This document shows, piece by piece, positions 28,890-38,808 of a DNA stretch of 64,000 bases. How positions within the stretch are numbered: the stretch's first letter is position 1; each line of letters starts with the position of its first letter. The translations under genes and the position numbers were made by a program. This stretch comes from Epibacterium ulvae. Its GTDB lineage: Bacteria; Pseudomonadota; Alphaproteobacteria; Rhodobacterales; Rhodobacteraceae. Under the pieces are notes generated by a model that ran no database searches, was not told where the DNA came from, and saw only the letters and a program-made list of their open reading frames with translations. The DNA lies in the NCBI RefSeq assembly GCF_900102795.1, contig NZ_FMWG01000014.1, positions 21,427 to 85,426 of the forward strand, in the 5' to 3' direction.

Positions 28890-30176
28890 TTATTTTCCAA
28901 GACAAAAACTAGCAAAGATCTCATCGAGAAGATTTTCAACCCCTACCCGCCCTACAAGCATTTCTAGAGCGCGGATCGCAGATCTCATTTCTTCTGCAGC
29001 AATATCATATAACTCTGGGCCGTTTTGTAAAATCTGCTTGGCTTCGTTTAACGCTGCTAGGGCAGAATTCATAGCGTCTTTATGACGTGCGCGTGTTGCA
29101 ATACCTGCAGAAGCAGCACGTAGTTTCAATTGGCTAGAAATATCTGCAACAAGCTGATCTACGCCTTCGCCGGTTTTACCCGAAATGGTATTCCCAGCTT
29201 CAGGTCTGATATCTGCCTTTGGTAACAAACGGATATCCCCTTTTTGAACGGTAATATCCAATATCTCATTTTCCTCTACGAGGAAAACACGAAGATCAGC
29301 GGACACCGCTCTGTTCTTTGCCCGTTCAATACCAAGACCTTCTACATGGTCATCCGTTTCGCGCAGGCCAGCCGTGTCCAATAGCGTTACAGGCAAGCCT
29401 TCCAAATCCATACTTACTTCAATGATATCCCGTGTAGTGCCCGCAAATTCTGACGTGATAGCAGCATCGCGCCCAGCAAGTGCATTCAGCAGTGTTGATT
29501 TTCCAACATTCGGTGCTCCAACGATCGCAACTTCAAATCCGCTTCTAATGCGCTCAGCTATTCGAACGCCAGCGGTTTCCCTCTCTAAGTCCAATATAAC
29601 AGAAGACAATAGAGCTGATACCTCTGGTGTTACATCAATAGGAACGTCTTCGTCTGCGAAATCAATTGTAACTTCGATCAAAGAGGCTGCACGAATTAAA
29701 TCTGCACGCCATTTTTCGGCCAATTCTCCAAGTGCGCCGGCAAGGATAATCTGTGCTTGTTTTCTTTGTGCCTCAGTCTCGGCATCAATAAGATCGGCAA
29801 GACCTTCAACTTGGGCGAGATCAAGTTGCCCATTTTCTAAAGCACGCCGCGTAAACTCACCTGGTTCAGCAATCCTTGCATCGGAACAACTTTCCAAGGC
29901 TTTGAGAACTGCAGATACAACAGCTATGCCGCCATGTATCTGAAATTCTACAATATTTTCACCGGTAAAACTTTTAGGTGCTTCAAAAGTAAGAACCAGA
30001 GCTTCATCTAGGACTTGGCCGGCTTCATCGATCAGAACCCGCAATCCTCTACCAGATTTAGGTAGGGGTTTCACACAAAGTGCCCGTGCCGTTTCAAAGG
30101 CTAGTGATCCAGAAATACGAATAACAGCAACGCCGGCCTTGCCTTGGGCAGTGGCCAGCGCGAAAATTGTATCCAT
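28890..30176 (-). CDS. mnmE: tRNA modification GTPase MnmE (TrmE)
   Basis: 428 residues. N-terminal tetrahydrofolate-binding domain, then a helical domain interrupted by a G domain with [20 protein letters not shown] (G1), TTRD and DTAGLRE (G3). The C-terminus ends FCLGK, the C(I/L)GK motif carrying the catalytic Cys. Works with MnmG, encoded immediately downstream (3-base gap). Confidence 0.96.
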   Translation of the reverse strand: MDTIFALATAQGKAGVAVIRISGSLAFETARALCVKPLPKSGRGLRVLIDEAGQVLDEALVLTFEAPKSFTGENIVEFQIHGGIAVVSAVLKALESCSDARIAEPGEFTRRALENGQLDLAQVEGLADLIDAETEAQRKQAQIILAGALGELAEKWRADLIRAASLIEVTIDFADEDVPIDVTPEVSALLSSVILDLERETAGVRIAERIRSGFEVAIVGAPNVGKSTLLNALAGRDAAITSEFAGTTRDIIEVSMDLEGLPVTLLDTAGLRETDDHVEGLGIERAKNRAVSADLRVFLVEENEILDITVQKGDIRLLPKADIRPEAGNTISGKTGEGVDQLVADISSQLKLRAASAGIATRARHKDAMNSALAALNEAKQILQNGPELYDIAAEEMRSAIRALEMLVGRVGVENLLDEIFASFCLGK

Positions 30177-30207
30177 GATGCCGTCGTCCTCTCTTGCCGG
30201 CGATAGG

Positions 30208-31479
30208 CTAGGTGTTCATCGAATCGAAAAACTCACCATTGCTCTTGGTCTGCTTCAATTTAGACAACAAGAATTCGATGGCATCCGTTGTCCCCATTGG
30301 ATTGAGAATACGACGTAGTACAAATGTCTTTGCCAAGTCGCCTTTATCAACCAAAAGATCTTCCTTACGGGTTCCAGATTTAAGGATATCAATGGCTGGG
30401 AAGACGCGTTTGTCGGCAATCTTACGATCCAGAACGAGTTCAGAGTTACCAGTTCCTTTGAACTCTTCAAAGATAACTTCATCCATGCGGCTACCGGTAT
30501 CAATCAGCGCCGTCGCGATGATGGTCAAAGACCCACCTTCTTCGATATTACGAGCTGCACCAAAGAACCGTTTAGGGCGTTGCAAAGCATTTGCATCAAC
30601 ACCACCTGTAAGTACTTTACCTGAAGAAGGCACCACAGTGTTGAAGGCTCTACCAAGTCTTGTTATCGAATCAAGAAGAATAACTACATCTCGTTTATGC
30701 TCGACAAGACGTTTTGCTTTTTCAATTACCATCTCAGACACTGCAACGTGACGTGTTGCCGGCTCATCGAAGGTTGAGGAGACGACCTCACCCTTCACTG
30801 AGCGCTGCATATCTGTGACTTCTTCCGGGCGTTCATCGATCAAGAGAACGATCAAGTAGCACTCAGGATGATTTTTTTCGATTGAGTTTGCGATATTCTG
30901 TAGAATGACCGTTTTACCAGTCCGCGGTGGCGCAACGATCAGCGAACGCTGTCCCTTACCGATAGGGGCAACAAGATCAATGACACGAGCCGATTTGTCT
31001 TTGATCGTTGGATCTTCGACTTCCATCTTCAGGCGCTCTTCTGGGTAAAGCGGCGTGAGGTTGTCGAATGCAATCTTATGGCGGGCTTTTTCAGGCTCTT
31101 CAAAGTTGATTGCAGTGACGTTTATCATCGCAAAATACCGCTCATTTTCGAGCGGCGCTTTGATCAACCCTTCAACAGTATCCCCTGTACGCAAAGACCA
31201 CTGACGGATCATATCTGGTGATACATAGATATCATCAGGGCCCGGAAGGTAGTTCGCTTCTGGAGAGCGTAAAAAGCCAAACCCGTCTTGCAGAACTTCC
31301 AAAACACCATCGCCGGCGATCTGCCATCCCTCATCGGCGCGTTCGCGCAGAATCTGGAACATCATCTCACCTTTACGCATAGTAGATGCGTTTTCGATCT
31401 CCAGCTCTTCGGCCATTGCAAGCAAGGCTTTTGGGCTTTTTGCTTTGAGATCAGCAAGATTCAGGGTTTGAACGGTCAT
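30208..31479 (-). CDS. rho: Transcription termination factor Rho
   Basis: 423 residues. RNA-dependent helicase. N-terminal Rho-N and cold-shock-like RNA-binding domains ([13 protein letters not shown]), then the RecA-like ATPase with [24 protein letters not shown] and the Q/R loops. Full length. Placed between hemJ and mnmE near the origin, as in many alphaproteobacteria; the 31-base gap to mnmE contains one GCCGGC. Confidence 0.97.
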   Translation of the reverse strand: MTVQTLNLADLKAKSPKALLAMAEELEIENASTMRKGEMMFQILRERADEGWQIAGDGVLEVLQDGFGFLRSPEANYLPGPDDIYVSPDMIRQWSLRTGDTVEGLIKAPLENERYFAMINVTAINFEEPEKARHKIAFDNLTPLYPEERLKMEVEDPTIKDKSARVIDLVAPIGKGQRSLIVAPPRTGKTVILQNIANSIEKNHPECYLIVLLIDERPEEVTDMQRSVKGEVVSSTFDEPATRHVAVSEMVIEKAKRLVEHKRDVVILLDSITRLGRAFNTVVPSSGKVLTGGVDANALQRPKRFFGAARNIEEGGSLTIIATALIDTGSRMDEVIFEEFKGTGNSELVLDRKIADKRVFPAIDILKSGTRKEDLLVDKGDLAKTFVLRRILNPMGTTDAIEFLLSKLKQTKSNGEFFDSMNT

Positions 31480-31605
31480 CAGAATACGGCCTTTGCTGCC
31501 CTATATCAGGGGGCGTCATCACAGAAATAATGGAAAATACGGTTACCCGAACGGGGCCGTTTGAACCACTTCATAAGCATTCAAACGGTATGAGTCAAAC
31601 CGTGA

Positions 31606-32061
31606 TCAAAATTTGAAAATTACAGAAACCACAATAACAACCATCAAAACGGTAGGGACTTCGTTCATCATACGATATTGTCGCCCCGTTAGTTTGTTGC
31701 GTCCTCTTTCAAAATCTTTGTGGCGATAGATTAGCCAATGATGGAACCATGTCATCGCTATGACGCTGACACCCTTCGTATAGGGCCATAGAGTGCTCCA
31801 ATCGACTATTCCCGGGGTTATCACCATGAAAAGTCCTGCAAGCCACGTCACGACGCTTGCAGGACGCATGATCACTCTTAGCAATTTGTCTTCCATGACA
31901 AGAAAGACAGGTTTGCACTCTTGAACCTTCTCAGCCTGTTCCACGTGGTAGACGAAGAGACGAGGAAGATAGAATAGCCCTGCCATCCAAGAAATCACTG
32001 CCATGATATGAAGCGATTTTGCATATGGATAGAGCGTATAAAGTAAGTCTGTCAGATCCAT
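31606..32061 (-). CDS. hemJ: Protoporphyrinogen IX oxidase HemJ
   Basis: 151 residues, four hydrophobic helices. Oxidises protoporphyrinogen IX to protoporphyrin IX in the inner membrane. The family pattern is AKSLHIMAVISWMAGLFYLP (conserved His18), EDKLLRVIMRPASVVTW, and WFHHWLIYRHKDF near residue 106, followed by RMMNEVPTV. It is the first gene left of the inferred origin. hemE, often next to it in relatives, is not here. Confidence 0.93.
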   Translation of the reverse strand: MDLTDLLYTLYPYAKSLHIMAVISWMAGLFYLPRLFVYHVEQAEKVQECKPVFLVMEDKLLRVIMRPASVVTWLAGLFMVITPGIVDWSTLWPYTKGVSVIAMTWFHHWLIYRHKDFERGRNKLTGRQYRMMNEVPTVLMVVIVVSVIFKF

Positions 32062-32473
32062 AGGTTCGTTTTCTCGTCCATGATCACTCCCTTAAATAAA
32101 TATATATATTTTAAGAAGATGATGTTTTTGTAGGTAAGGCCAATTTCCGTGGATAATTGAGTCTTCCTTTTGCTTATCCCCAGTGTGGGTAAGATTCCAG
32201 AACATGTTTCTGATTCTGTGCGCGACTCATCTTTTGAGCCTTAAGAATAAGTTAGTTTGAATTTTCGACTCAGCCGGCCGAATCTGGGGATAACTACGGG
32301 GGGAATCGCCGGCGAATCCTTTTTCCCGGATTTTTGAGTTATCCTCATCCACGAAGGGCGAATCTGCCGGCGAATGGGGCGAGATTTTCGAACTATCCAA
32401 GGGTTGCCATTTTGGAGCAGATTCATACAAACCATCCTGAAACCATTTCAATGTTGCACACGGGGTTTTCCAC
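32062..32473. other. Probable chromosomal replication origin (oriC)
   Basis: A 412-base non-coding gap between divergent hemJ and maf. It holds an AT-rich tract (32092-32130) and 9-mers close to the DnaA box TTATCCACA: TTATCCACG (minus, 32148-32156), TTATCCCCA (plus, 32174-32182), TTACCCACA (minus, 32184-32192), TTATCCCCA (minus, 32285-32293), TTATCCTCA (plus, 32339-32347) and TTTTCCACA (32466-32474). None is perfect. Ten GANTC sites lie in 32159-32424, and TTAAGAATAAGTTAG (32241-32255) is one base from a CtrA box. In Caulobacter the origin lies left of the maf-aroE-coaE-dnaQ genes, and parS sites with parAB are nearby here. Origin function is inference. Confidence 0.75.
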
Positions 32474-33073
32474 ATGTCTGCCCACATCGTTCTGGCGTCT
32501 GGATCCGAGATCCGTGCCACTTTGCTGAAAAATGCCAAGGTTCCTTTTGAGGTACAGCCAGCACGTGTGGATGAGAGCAGTCTTAAACAGGCATTGCTGG
32601 CTGAAGGAGCAAGCCCGCGTGATATTGCCGATGCGCTTGCAGAAACAAAAGCTCGAAAAGTAAGCGGAAAGCACCCCGGGAAAATGGTATTGGGATGTGA
32701 TCAAGTTCTTGATTTTGAAGGGTTAATTTTTTCAAAGTCAATGTCTGAAGAGGATGCGTTGCAACACTTGCGGCAGATGAGAGGAAAACGCCATAGCTTG
32801 CTGTCTGCAGCGGTCATATATAAAGACGGTGAACCGATATGGCGGCATGTTGGTCAGGTTCGGCTGCGCATGCGTATGAGTTCTGATAAATACCTGAAAG
32901 ACTATGTAGCGCGTAACTGGCCAAGTATCCGGGAGTCCGTCGGAGCATATCAACTTGAAGAAGAAGGCGTTCGGCTGTTTTCCAGCATTGAAGGAGATTA
33001 CTTTAATGTTTTGGGGTTACCGCTGTTGGAGCTTTTGAACTATCTCGCACTGCAAGGAGTGATTGAGCAATGA
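32474..33073 (+). CDS. maf: Maf-like nucleoside triphosphate pyrophosphatase
   Basis: 199 residues. House-cleaning enzyme that hydrolyses modified nucleoside triphosphates. [14 protein letters not shown] with the phosphate-binding SxSxxR pattern partly altered to SGSEIR, and [12 protein letters not shown], are family marks; R-A-L-L spacing is conserved. First gene to the right of the inferred origin and head of the maf-aroE-coaE-dnaQ operon. A DnaA-like box overlaps its start codon. Confidence 0.92.
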   Translation: MSAHIVLASGSEIRATLLKNAKVPFEVQPARVDESSLKQALLAEGASPRDIADALAETKARKVSGKHPGKMVLGCDQVLDFEGLIFSKSMSEEDALQHLRQMRGKRHSLLSAAVIYKDGEPIWRHVGQVRLRMRMSSDKYLKDYVARNWPSIRESVGAYQLEEEGVRLFSSIEGDYFNVLGLPLLELLNYLALQGVIEQ

Positions 33074-33903
33074 GCGACGCCAGAATTCCCCTCGCCGGCG
33101 TAATCGGCAATCCGATTGCGCATTCACGGTCGCCTTTGTTGCACAATCACTGGCTCAAAACCTATGGGATCGCCGGCCACTACGTGCCGCTTCATGTCGA
33201 AGAGAAAGATCTTGAACGGGTTATTCGGACGTTGCCCAAGGCTGGCTTTGTCGGGGCAAATGTGACGATCCCGCATAAAGAGGCGTTGATGGACATCGCT
33301 GATCAGGTCACGGATCGCGCAAAACTCATGGGTGCGGCGAACACGCTTATTTTCCGCACGGATGGGAAAATTCTGGCTGATAATACTGATGGGTACGGAT
33401 TTATAACCAATCTTGCCCAGGGCGCACCAGATTGGGATCCAACATCGGGACCAGCAGTTGTATTTGGTGCCGGCGGTGCGTGCCGCGCCGTGATTGCATC
33501 TTTGCTTGAAGCCGGCGTGCCCGAAATCATTCTGACAAATCGCACCCGCGAACGAGCTGAGCAGTTGCAATCGGATTTTGGTAAAAAGATCCGGGTAGAA
33601 GACTGGGTTCAGGCGGCGAATATTGTTGAAGAGGGCAAACTGGTCGTTAATACAACTTCTTTGGGTATGGTTGGAAAATCACGGTTACGTATTCCTTTAG
33701 ATGGCTTGCAGCCAGATGCTGTTGTGACTGATCTGATCTATACACCTCTAGAAACCAATCTGTTGGCAACTGCTCGGGAAATTGGTTGTACCACAGTGGA
33801 CGGTTTGGGCATGTTATTGCATCAGGCAGTACCGGGATTTGAGCGTTGGTTTGGGAAACGCCCAGAGGTTGATGAAGCAGCCCGCGCGGCTGCGTTGGCA
33901 TGA
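33070..33903 (+). CDS. aroE: Shikimate dehydrogenase
   Basis: 277 residues. Reduces 3-dehydroshikimate with NADPH in aromatic amino acid synthesis. [14 protein letters not shown] binds shikimate, [10 protein letters not shown] carries the catalytic Lys, and [16 protein letters not shown] is the NADP loop followed by LTNRTRERA. Overlaps maf by 4 bases and coaE by 4. Confidence 0.96.
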   Translation: MSDARIPLAGVIGNPIAHSRSPLLHNHWLKTYGIAGHYVPLHVEEKDLERVIRTLPKAGFVGANVTIPHKEALMDIADQVTDRAKLMGAANTLIFRTDGKILADNTDGYGFITNLAQGAPDWDPTSGPAVVFGAGGACRAVIASLLEAGVPEIILTNRTRERAEQLQSDFGKKIRVEDWVQAANIVEEGKLVVNTTSLGMVGKSRLRIPLDGLQPDAVVTDLIYTPLETNLLATAREIGCTTVDGLGMLLHQAVPGFERWFGKRPEVDEAARAAALA

Positions 33904-34493
33904 GTTTTTGCCTTGGTCTCACTGGTTCGATTGGCATGGGAAAATCCACAACAGCCCGTATGTTCAAATCAGCTGGTTGCGCTATTTGGGATGCGGATCA
34001 GGCAGTACATCGCTTGTATGAAAAATACGGTGCTGCTGTTGCGCCAATTGCAGCTGCCCTGCCCGAGGCGATCACTGACAACACAGTTGATCGGCGCAAG
34101 CTACGTGATCTCATTACCCGTGATTCAACTGTATTGGTGCAATTAGAAACGATAGTGCATCCATTGGTTCAGGCGGATCGCAAGACATTTAGGGATCAGG
34201 CACCGGCTGAGGTTTTGGTTTTTGATATTCCCCTTCTTTTTGAAACTGGTGCAGAGATCGAAATGGATGCAGTAGCCTGTGTTCATGTGTCAGCAGAGCG
34301 ACAAAAAGAACGCGTTCTTGCACGTGGAACTATGACGGAAGTGCAATTTCAAAAGATCCTTGAGAAGCAGATGCCAATATCGGAAAAATTGACCCGCTCA
34401 GAGTTTCACATTGAAACGGATACGCTGGACCATGCACAGAAACAGGTAGAAGATATTCTGACACAGATCAGAAAACGGATTTCTCATGCGTGA
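33900..34493 (+). CDS. coaE: Dephospho-CoA kinase
   Basis: 197 residues. Last step of CoA synthesis. P-loop GLTGSIGMGKSTTARMF at the N-terminus, VWDADQAVHRLY-type motif (IWDADQAVHRLY) and the lid region. Overlaps aroE and dnaQ within the same operon. Confidence 0.96.
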   Translation: MSFCLGLTGSIGMGKSTTARMFKSAGCAIWDADQAVHRLYEKYGAAVAPIAAALPEAITDNTVDRRKLRDLITRDSTVLVQLETIVHPLVQADRKTFRDQAPAEVLVFDIPLLFETGAEIEMDAVACVHVSAERQKERVLARGTMTEVQFQKILEKQMPISEKLTRSEFHIETDTLDHAQKQVEDILTQIRKRISHA

Positions 34494-35217
34494 AATTGTA
34501 TTGGATACAGAGACAACCGGTTTTGATCCTGAATCCGGTGATCGGATTGTAGAGATCGGGGCAGTTGAACTGTTGAATCATATGCCAACAGGTGAAACCT
34601 ACCACGTTTACATTAATCCTGAACGTTCAATGCCGGCTGAGGCTTTCGGTGTGCATGGTATTGGACCTGATCTATTGGAGCCTCCGCAGCCACCAGAACC
34701 CGGAGCAGTCACCCTGCGTGATAAGCCAGTTTTTGCTAAGATCGGCCGGGGATTTTTGGATTTTGTACGTGATTCAAAAATGGTGATCCACAATGCCAGC
34801 TTTGATATGAAATTTCTCAATGCTGAGCTGCGCTGGATGGGGCTGCCGCAGCTTCCAATGGAGCAGGCGTTAGACACCTTAGCGATTGCCCGCAAACGTT
34901 TCCCTGGCTCGCCGGCAACACTTGATGCGCTGTGCCGACGGTTTAGCATCGATAATTCCAATCGGACATTGCACGGGGCTTTGCTCGACTCGGAAATTCT
35001 TGCAGAGGTCTATCTTGAACTGATTGGTGGACGACAACCAGATTTCGGGCTGTCGGCAACGGCTGGCGCAGGTGGTGGTACGATTTCAGATGATTGGCGC
35101 CCCGAACCACGTTCAACGCCCCTGCCCTCACGTCTGAGCGCAGAAGAAAAATCTGCGCATGATGCGTTTGTTGAAAAACTCGGCGACGATGCACTTTGGA
35201 AAACGTTGGGTGCGTAA
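34486..35217 (+). CDS. dnaQ: DNA polymerase III epsilon subunit (proofreading exonuclease)
   Basis: 243 residues. DEDDh 3'-5' exonuclease: ExoI VLDTETTGFDP, ExoII HNASFDMKFLNAEL and ExoIII HGALLDSEILAEVY are present. The C-terminal tail (after about 185), which should hold the polymerase alpha contact, is glycine-rich then charged. It ends the maf-aroE-coaE-dnaQ operon and is followed by a strong terminator. Confidence 0.96.
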   Translation: MREIVLDTETTGFDPESGDRIVEIGAVELLNHMPTGETYHVYINPERSMPAEAFGVHGIGPDLLEPPQPPEPGAVTLRDKPVFAKIGRGFLDFVRDSKMVIHNASFDMKFLNAELRWMGLPQLPMEQALDTLAIARKRFPGSPATLDALCRRFSIDNSNRTLHGALLDSEILAEVYLELIGGRQPDFGLSATAGAGGGTISDDWRPEPRSTPLPSRLSAEEKSAHDAFVEKLGDDALWKTLGA

Positions 35218-35221
35218 ATAA

Positions 35222-35249
35222 AAACGCTGCTGAAAAAACAGCAGCGTTT
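35222..35249 (+). terminator. Intrinsic terminator after dnaQ
   Basis: AAACGCTGCTG (35222-35232), loop of six A, CAGCAGCGTTT (35239-35249). Symmetric A/T ends mean it can also act on the convergent secB transcript. Confidence 0.85.
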
Positions 35250-35268
35250 CCATAATTAACGTGAATTT

Positions 35269-35778
35269 TTAGGCCTGTGCGGCCGGAGCCGTTGCTGCAG
35301 CTTGTTGGCGGCGTGCCAATTCATTCCGGTAGATTGCCACAAAATCGATGTTGTCGAGATTGAGAGGAGGGAAACCGCCGTCACGAGTGATGTCTGACAC
35401 AATGCGACGCAGGAATGGAAACAGCATCCGTGGGCATTCGATCATCAAGAACGGGTGCATTTGGTCCTCTGGGATGCCGGCGATGTTGAAAATACCAACA
35501 TATTCCAGCTCCAACATGAACAGGGTGTTTTCGTCGGCTTTGTTTTTAGAGGTAATCGTCAGTTTGGTGATGACTTCGTATTGGTTTTCAGCCGAGCGTT
35601 TTTTCGCATCGAGCGCAACCTGTACGTTCACATCAGGTTGAACATCACCACCGGTGCCTTTTTGTGCCATGACGTTTTCAAATGACATGTCACGGATATA
35701 TTGGCCCAAGATGTTCATTTGTACTTGTGGCTGTTGTTGCGCCTGTGCGGGTTCTGCGGCGCCATTTTCTTCGGCCAT
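35269..35778 (-). CDS. secB: Protein-export chaperone SecB
   Basis: 169 residues, tetrameric chaperone that keeps precursors unfolded for SecA. Conserved stretches are NILGQYIRDMSFEN, LELEYVGIFNIAG and ECPRMLFPFLRRIVSDI. An Ala/Gln-rich acidic N-terminal and an Ala-rich C-terminal tail flank the core. Convergent with dnaQ. Confidence 0.96.
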   Translation of the reverse strand: MAEENGAAEPAQAQQQPQVQMNILGQYIRDMSFENVMAQKGTGGDVQPDVNVQVALDAKKRSAENQYEVITKLTITSKNKADENTLFMLELEYVGIFNIAGIPEDQMHPFLMIECPRMLFPFLRRIVSDITRDGGFPPLNLDNIDFVAIYRNELARRQQAAATAPAAQA

Positions 35779-35866
35779 GTTTAGCTCCTAAACGATAAAT
35801 TTGCCGTTTGCTTAACAGTTTGACATCCATATCTCAACGGTTGCGGAAGCGCTGTGTGAATGAGGC

Positions 35867-36379
35867 TTACTTCTCGTGGTCAACCCATTTTGAAGGAGTA
35901 TTGGGATCATGATGTGGTGTCAGATCTTCAAAGTCACCATCAATCACGTCATCACGACCTTGAGGTCGCGTATTTGGTTTAAAACCGCTGTTTTGGCTGT
36001 GAAACTCTTGAGAACCCATTTGAAATTTCGCCACGTTGATCCGTTTACGCAGAAATTTATAGATGGCTTCACGGCCCTTTGGGACCAGAAGCGTGAATCC
36101 CACAGCATCCGTAAAAAAGCCAGGTGTCAGCAATAATGCGCCGGCAAAAAGGATCATGGCGCCATGTGCCAAAGGTTCAGCGGGATCAGATAGGGTTTGA
36201 AATGAGTTGCGCATCTGACCCATTGCCATTTGTCCCTGCGCTTTTACCAATTTTGCGCCCAGAACCGCTGTTAGAATAACGATTAAAAGGGTGGGCCACA
36301 GGCCGATTAAGCCGCCAACCTGAATAAACAGAGCGATTTCGATCACTGGAACCAACAAAAAGGCCAAAAAAAGATACAT
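35867..36379 (-). CDS. fxsA: FxsA family membrane protein
   Basis: 170 residues. The N-terminus LFLAFLLVPVIEIALFIQVG and a second pair of hydrophobic segments (APGFFTDAVGFTLL-type LTPGFFTDAVGFTLL) define FxsA, an inner-membrane protein named for suppressing phage T7 exclusion in E. coli. The C-terminus is hydrophilic. Divergent from the Tim44-like gene. Confidence 0.92.
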   Translation of the reverse strand: MYLFLAFLLVPVIEIALFIQVGGLIGLWPTLLIVILTAVLGAKLVKAQGQMAMGQMRNSFQTLSDPAEPLAHGAMILFAGALLLTPGFFTDAVGFTLLVPKGREAIYKFLRKRINVAKFQMGSQEFHSQNSGFKPNTRPQGRDDVIDGDFEDLTPHHDPNTPSKWVDHEK

Positions 36380-36492
36380 CAGGGTTTCCTTAGTTGATGC
36401 GTGCTAAGGTAGACTTGCTCTACCCTGTCCCCTACATAAGAGCAGAGCCTTCGGGTTTCAAACAAAGCACGAACACCCAGCATGAGGTAAAT

Positions 36493-37149
36493 ATGGAATC
36501 TCCTATGGTTTCGATTTTGGTTCTGGCCGGCATTGCCATCTTCCTGTTTCTACGCCTGAGAAGTGTTTTAGGCACTCGAGATGGTTTTGAAAAACCCCGT
36601 ATGCCCGAACCAACAAGCCGCCGTGGTCAACCTGATCTAGAGGTGATCGAAGGTGGACCGGATAATGATATTACAGATCATGTTGCGGAAGGCAGCGCAC
36701 AAGCCGACGCTTTGGCAGCGATGAAGCGGGTTGAACCCGGATTTGGTGTCAGCGATTTTGTTCAAGGCGCCCGTGGAGCCTATGAAATGATCCTGATGGG
36801 TTTTGAAAACGGTGAACTGAACGATATTCAGCCTTTTATTGCCGAAGACATCTTTGAAAGCTTTGTCGAAGCTGTATCACAGCGCGAAGATCAGGGTTTG
36901 TCTATCGAGGCAAACTTTATCGGTGTGCGTGAAACCACATTGCTGAATGCGACCTTTGATGAGACCACACGCATGGCGGAAGTCACAATGCGGTTTGTCG
37001 GCGAGCTGACCTCGGTTGTATATGATCGTGATGGCAATGTTGTTGAAGGTGATGCAAAAACTGTCAAAAAGCAAAAAGACACTTGGGTCTTTGCGCGTAA
37101 TATGGGCGGTGATGATCCAAACTGGCAATTGGTTTCAACAGACGCATGA
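36493..37149 (+). CDS. Tim44-like (TimA) domain inner-membrane protein
   Basis: 218 residues from ATG 36493 (GAGGTAAAT upstream). One N-terminal membrane anchor (VSILVLAGIAIFLFLRL) and a cytoplasmic Tim44-like domain (about 85-215). Bacterial TimA proteins of alphaproteobacteria are related to mitochondrial Tim44 and their role is not settled. It overlaps mltA by 4 bases and belongs to the Tim44-mltA-smr operon. Confidence 0.88.
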   Translation: MESPMVSILVLAGIAIFLFLRLRSVLGTRDGFEKPRMPEPTSRRGQPDLEVIEGGPDNDITDHVAEGSAQADALAAMKRVEPGFGVSDFVQGARGAYEMILMGFENGELNDIQPFIAEDIFESFVEAVSQREDQGLSIEANFIGVRETTLLNATFDETTRMAEVTMRFVGELTSVVYDRDGNVVEGDAKTVKKQKDTWVFARNMGGDDPNWQLVSTDA

Positions 37150-38201
37150 TCTCTGCATTTCGGAAGGCCTTGGGCACCGCAGCGCTTTGCGGTGCAGCCC
37201 TTTGGGCCACATCCGAAGTGCGCGCTGAGACATCTTATAGATTGGCATCCTTTGATCAGCTTGACGGGTGGGCACAGGATGATCATGAAAAAGCTTTGGG
37301 GGCTTTTTTAGAAACTTGCCGGGATCTAAAAGCCTCAGATTGGCAATCGCTTTGCGCATTGGCCCAACAGCAACCGCCATCGGCCGCACGTTCTTTTTTT
37401 GAACTCTTCTTTCGTCCTGTTCTGATCGAAGACGGCAAACAAGCTTTGTTCACGGGGTATTTTGAACCTGAACTGCGTGGATCGCGTTATCGTGGTGGGC
37501 GGTATCAATATCCGGTCTATAAAATGCCCGCCGAAGCCCGTCGTGCAGGGACGTGGCTAACGCGGCGCCAGATTCTGACAAGCGGCGTTATGGAAGGGCG
37601 CGGGCTAGAGATAGCCTGGGTAGATGATCCAGTTGAATTGTTCTTTCTTCAGATTCAGGGATCAGGACGTATTCGTCTTCCTGATGGCCGCGTTATTCGC
37701 GTAGGATATGGTGGGGCAAATGGACATAATTATCGATCCATCGGGCAAGAGTTGGTACGTCGCGGTATCTACAATGCGCATCAGGTCAGCGCGCAGGTGA
37801 TCCAGAACTGGGTGAAACGTAATCCTGCGGCCGGCCGTGAGCTGTTGTTTCACAATCCAACATACGTGTTTTTTCGCGAAGTCACTGGAGTAAAATCCAG
37901 CAAAGGGCCTCTAGGCGCGATGAATCGCTCGATCACTGCAATGCGTAGCGTTGCTATTGATCCCTCATATACGCCCTTGGGCGCGCCGGTTTGGGTTGAA
38001 AAGGATGGCGCACGTCATGTGCGGCAATTGATGATTGCTCAGGATACTGGATCAGCAATCAAAGGGGCACAGAGGGCAGATATTTTTATCGGAACGGGGA
38101 ACCAAGCAGGCCAAGAGGCCGGAAAGCTGCGTGATCCTGGCCGCATGTTTGTGTTACTGCCCATCCAACGGGCCTATGCGCTGCTGCCGGAAGACCTTTG
38201 A
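37146..38201 (+). CDS. mltA: Membrane-bound lytic murein transglycosylase A
   Basis: 351 residues with an N-terminal signal (ALGTAALCGAALWATSEVRA). Cleaves peptidoglycan glycan strands. LFTGYFEPELRGSR, FFLQIQGSGRIRLPDG and the 3D domain LMIAQDTGSAIKGAQRADIF (catalytic Asp in this block) are the MltA hallmarks. No lipobox Cys is obvious, so it may be soluble in the periplasm. Sits between Tim44-like and smr genes. Confidence 0.94.
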   Translation: MISAFRKALGTAALCGAALWATSEVRAETSYRLASFDQLDGWAQDDHEKALGAFLETCRDLKASDWQSLCALAQQQPPSAARSFFELFFRPVLIEDGKQALFTGYFEPELRGSRYRGGRYQYPVYKMPAEARRAGTWLTRRQILTSGVMEGRGLEIAWVDDPVELFFLQIQGSGRIRLPDGRVIRVGYGGANGHNYRSIGQELVRRGIYNAHQVSAQVIQNWVKRNPAAGRELLFHNPTYVFFREVTGVKSSKGPLGAMNRSITAMRSVAIDPSYTPLGAPVWVEKDGARHVRQLMIAQDTGSAIKGAQRADIFIGTGNQAGQEAGKLRDPGRMFVLLPIQRAYALLPEDL

Positions 38202-38798
38202 ATGACACGCCGAAAACTGACCGAAGAAGAGCTTGATCTGTGGAAGCAGGTCGCGCGTCAAACAGAGCGGTTGCATCCAGAACGCCCAAGTGTGTCTGCA
38301 GATCTGCCAACGGCATCAAAGCAGGGCAAGAAAAAGCAGCCGGTTGAGCCGCCACTTTTTGAAGTTTTTAAGGTCGGGAGTAAGGCAACACCATCCACGA
38401 CGGGCCATCGTCTAAAACCTGCCGTTGCCAGTGCGCTTGCAGCGCACCCTGTTAAGATGGACGATAAAGCGTTTCGCAAACTGAAACGGGGTAAGCTAAA
38501 ACCCGAAGGAAAGTTGGATCTGCATGGTATGCGGATTGATACGGCCCACCCTGCCCTTACGGGATTTATCCTAAGGTCACATGCTGCAGGAAAACGTTTG
38601 GTTTTGGTGGTAACGGGTAAGGGAAAAGACCGGGACGAGCCGGGACCAATCCCAGTGCCGCGTGGTGTGCTGCGCCACAATGTGCCGCAATGGCTTGCCT
38701 TGCCACCGTTGGTACAGGTTGTGTTGCAGGTGACGCCGGCTCATATCAGCCACGGCGGAGATGGGGCTTATTATGTTTATCTCCGCCGCAGTCGCTAG
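38202..38798 (+). CDS. Smr-domain protein
   Basis: 198 residues. Starts immediately after the mltA stop. Basic, low-complexity N-terminal half, then a C-terminal Smr domain with LDLHGMRID and LVVTGKGKDRDEPG, the two signature loops. Smr domains are often nucleases; the substrate here is unknown. Convergent with hslU. Confidence 0.92.
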   Translation: MTRRKLTEEELDLWKQVARQTERLHPERPSVSADLPTASKQGKKKQPVEPPLFEVFKVGSKATPSTTGHRLKPAVASALAAHPVKMDDKAFRKLKRGKLKPEGKLDLHGMRIDTAHPALTGFILRSHAAGKRLVLVVTGKGKDRDEPGPIPVPRGVLRHNVPQWLALPPLVQVVLQVTPAHISHGGDGAYYVYLRRSR

Positions 38799-38808
38799 TT
38801 TTGGGTCG

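Noticed and set aside
29374..30751. Long plus-strand open frames opposite mnmE and rho (189 and 179 codons)
   Set aside because: Antisense shadows of conserved genes; translations rich in Ser/Arg and without family features.
31937..31952. parS-like TGTTCCACGTGGTAGA in hemJ
   Set aside because: Right arm differs at several positions from the parS palindrome; probably chance.
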